Part shown: one piece after another, positions 12,592-13,824 of the stretch
Numbering within the stretch: position 1 is the first letter of the stretch
How the letters are laid out: the number at the start of each line of letters is the position of its first letter
Assembly (NCBI GenBank): GCA_037138855.1
Contig: JBAXHO010000044.1
Coordinates: forward strand, 1 to 13,824
Source: JBAXHO01 sp037138855
GTDB lineage: Bacteria > Patescibacteriota > Dojkabacteria > B142 > OLB20
Direction: 5' to 3'
Length of the DNA: 13,824 nucleotides
Position numbers and translations under genes: made by a program
Notes under the pieces: generated by a model
What the model saw: only the letters and a program-made list of their open reading frames with translations
Told to the model about the DNA's origin: nothing
Databases searched by the model: none

Positions 12592-13692
12592 ATGTCAAAG
12601 CCATTAAAACTCATTCTCGCCATCGACACTTCCTGTGACGATACTTCAGCTGGAATTGTCTCTGGTACCAAGGTACTCGCCAATGTGATTGCCTCCCAGG
12701 TAGAACTTCACCGTAAATGGGGCGGGGTAGTGCCGGATATTGCTAGGCGAGCACATCAGGAAAATATTGATCTAGTAATTAAGGAAGCATTGCAGCGGGC
12801 AAGTATCAATGCCAAGAAATTATTAACTTTGAGTAGTCTCGATGCTGTTGCTGTAACTTATGGACCAGGCTTGGCCATTGCTTTAGAGATTGGCATTGCT
12901 AAAGCCCAGGAAATTGCGTTGCAATACAAAATTTCTCTGATTCCCGTGAATCACATGGAAGGACATCTCTTGTCTTCATTGGGTGCCAATCTCAAGGGCG
13001 TAGCCCCAATCAAGCTTAGCGATAAGGACTTTCCTGTAATGGGCTTACTCATTTCCGGTGGGCATACAGAACTTGTACTAGTACATGAACTTGGTAAATA
13101 TGAAGTGATTGGTGAGACGTTAGATGATGCGATCGGCGAAGCTTATGATAAAGTTGCCCGAATGTTGAATCTCGGTTATCCAGGCGGAGCTGTGGTTACT
13201 GAGTTGGCTAAACTCGGTGACCCGGAAAAGTTTCCTTTCACAGTGCCGATGCTGAAAAATAAAACTCTCAACTTTAGTTATTCCGGTCTCAAGACAGCGG
13301 TTTTCTATTTTCTCAAAGAATTTCGGGCAAAAAACAGTGAGTTAACTAAACAAGAGGTATGTGATGTGGCTGCATCTTTTGAAAAAGCTGCTATTAAACA
13401 TTTATCCGCCCGGCTGAGTATGGCTTTAGAGCAATATCCGGTCAAAATTCTACTCGTGGGTGGCGGAGTCACCGCCAGTGCGAAAGTCAGAGCGGAAATC
13501 CGTAAAATCACTACTAAATTTGGAGCTGTAGCCTATTTTGCCTTCGACCGTCGCCTTTTTAACGATAATGGAGCGATGATCGGCATCGCCGCCCATTTTA
13601 TGGCAGAGAGGAAGGAATTTCGCTTTGAAACTTTGGAAGAGATTGATAGAGAGCCGAGAGCGAGGCTGGAAGCGGTAGACGGTAGACAGTAA
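12592..13692 (+). CDS. tsaD: tRNA threonylcarbamoyltransferase TsaD
   Basis: It transfers the threonylcarbamoyl group from TC-AMP to N6 of A37 in ANN-decoding tRNAs, with TsaB and TsaE as partners. It is a 366-residue ASKHA-fold protein. Motifs are ILAIDTSCDDTS (8-19), VVPDIARRAH (46-55), the metal ligands in NHMEGH (His121, His125), LLISGGHTELV (152-162), GEAYDKVARML (182-192), FSYSGLKTAV (228-237), LLVGGGVTAS (287-296) and FNDNGAMIGIAA (323-334, Asp325 as third metal ligand). The length is slightly above the usual 335-345 because of a charged C-terminal tail, whose last residues (AVDGRQ) come from a heptamer array. The ATG has no Shine-Dalgarno sequence. The TC-AMP-forming TsaC is fused to TsaE at 2086-3285. 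Confidence 0.96.
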   Translation: MSKPLKLILAIDTSCDDTSAGIVSGTKVLANVIASQVELHRKWGGVVPDIARRAHQENIDLVIKEALQRASINAKKLLTLSSLDAVAVTYGPGLAIALEIGIAKAQEIALQYKISLIPVNHMEGHLLSSLGANLKGVAPIKLSDKDFPVMGLLISGGHTELVLVHELGKYEVIGETLDDAIGEAYDKVARMLNLGYPGGAVVTELAKLGDPEKFPFTVPMLKNKTLNFSYSGLKTAVFYFLKEFRAKNSELTKQEVCDVAASFEKAAIKHLSARLSMALEQYPVKILLVGGGVTASAKVRAEIRKITTKFGAVAYFAFDRRLFNDNGAMIGIAAHFMAERKEFRFETLEEIDREPRARLEAVDGRQ

Positions 13693-13707
13693 ACTGTAGA
13701 CGGTAGA
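13673..13707 (+). repeat. Heptamer array G (CGGTAGA) at the tsaD stop
   Basis: Five consecutive 7-bp units: CGGTAGA three times (13673-13679, 13680-13686, 13701-13707), with CAGTAAA and CTGTAGA between. The tsaD stop TAA at 13690-13692 falls inside the third unit, so the last codons of tsaD are repeat sequence. Confidence 0.85.
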
Positions 13708-13824
13708 CTGGAAAAATGAAATCGGAACTCGTTACTTGCAAAAAGAACGAAAAATATTTAATATCAGCATCACTAGTGTCGCGTTAAGGACAGTATCAGG
13801 TGTTGATAACTAGCGAACAATAGA
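13708..13824. other. Downstream region of tsaD without a supported gene
   Basis: A 23-codon frame (13716-13787) begins with ATG but has no ribosome site or recognisable content. CACTAGTG (13771-13778) is an 8-bp palindrome. TTGATA (13803-13808) could be a -35 for a gene beyond the window edge. No RNA gene is recognisable. Confidence 0.3.

Noticed and set aside
2753..13712. CRISPR array
   Set aside because: The repeat units are 7 bp without spacers of constant length, and no cas genes are present.
13716..13787. 23-codon frame after tsaD
   Set aside because: It is too short, has no ribosome site or recognisable motif, and follows directly on repeat DNA.

Overview
The window looks like a chromosomal segment of an AT-rich bacterium of the Candidate Phyla Radiation (Patescibacteria). 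That assignment is an inference. It rests on the small streamlined genes, the near absence of Shine-Dalgarno sequences, a Mur ligase with a membrane N-terminus, a FemAB-type peptide transferase, a large unrecognisable Cys-free protein, and an adenylate kinase of the archaeal AdkA type. TGA is used as a normal stop (for example at 4165-4167, 11761-11763 and 12116-12118), so the TGA=Gly code of Gracilibacteria/Absconditabacteria does not apply.

Layout: (1) 1-1951 holds a possible gene tail and a 631-residue protein of unknown function. (2) 2086-3285 is a TsaC-TsaE fusion for t6A tRNA modification. (3) 3379-4775 is a two-gene operon of a rhomboid protease and an archaeal-type adenylate kinase, behind a good promoter. 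(4) 4830-5489 is trmD on the minus strand, convergent with adkA. (5) 5768-8351 is an alpha/beta hydrolase followed one base later by a membrane-anchored MurF-like ligase. (6) 8453-9469 is a FemAB-family peptidoglycan peptide transferase. (7) 9540-11763 holds two envelope proteins: a single-pass membrane protein and a protein with a perfect twin-arginine (Tat) signal. (8) 11807-12546 is a toxin-antitoxin operon (RHH antitoxin, PIN toxin) with a strong promoter and twin palindromic operators. (9) 12592-13692 is TsaD. No gene-free stretch exceeds 300 bases; the longest is 5490-5767, between divergent trmD and the hydrolase, and it is largely repeat arrays.

Functionally, tsaCE, tsaD and trmD modify tRNAs next to or within the anticodon loop (t6A37 and m1G37). 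MurF and FemAB act in peptidoglycan precursor synthesis. The rest is membrane or envelope and defence/accessory.

The most unusual signal is a dispersed family of degenerate tandem arrays, all with a 7-bp period but with different heptamer words at different loci. They sit in the gaps adkA/trmD, trmD/hydrolase, murF/femX, vapC/tsaD and after tsaD. Two of them supply the last codons of murF and tsaD. Three lie in frame inside the TsaE half of the TsaC-TsaE fusion, where they encode extra residues not expected in TsaE. A second recurring pattern is that tsaCE and trmD each have a -10 box exactly 6 bases before the ATG, suggesting leaderless mRNAs.
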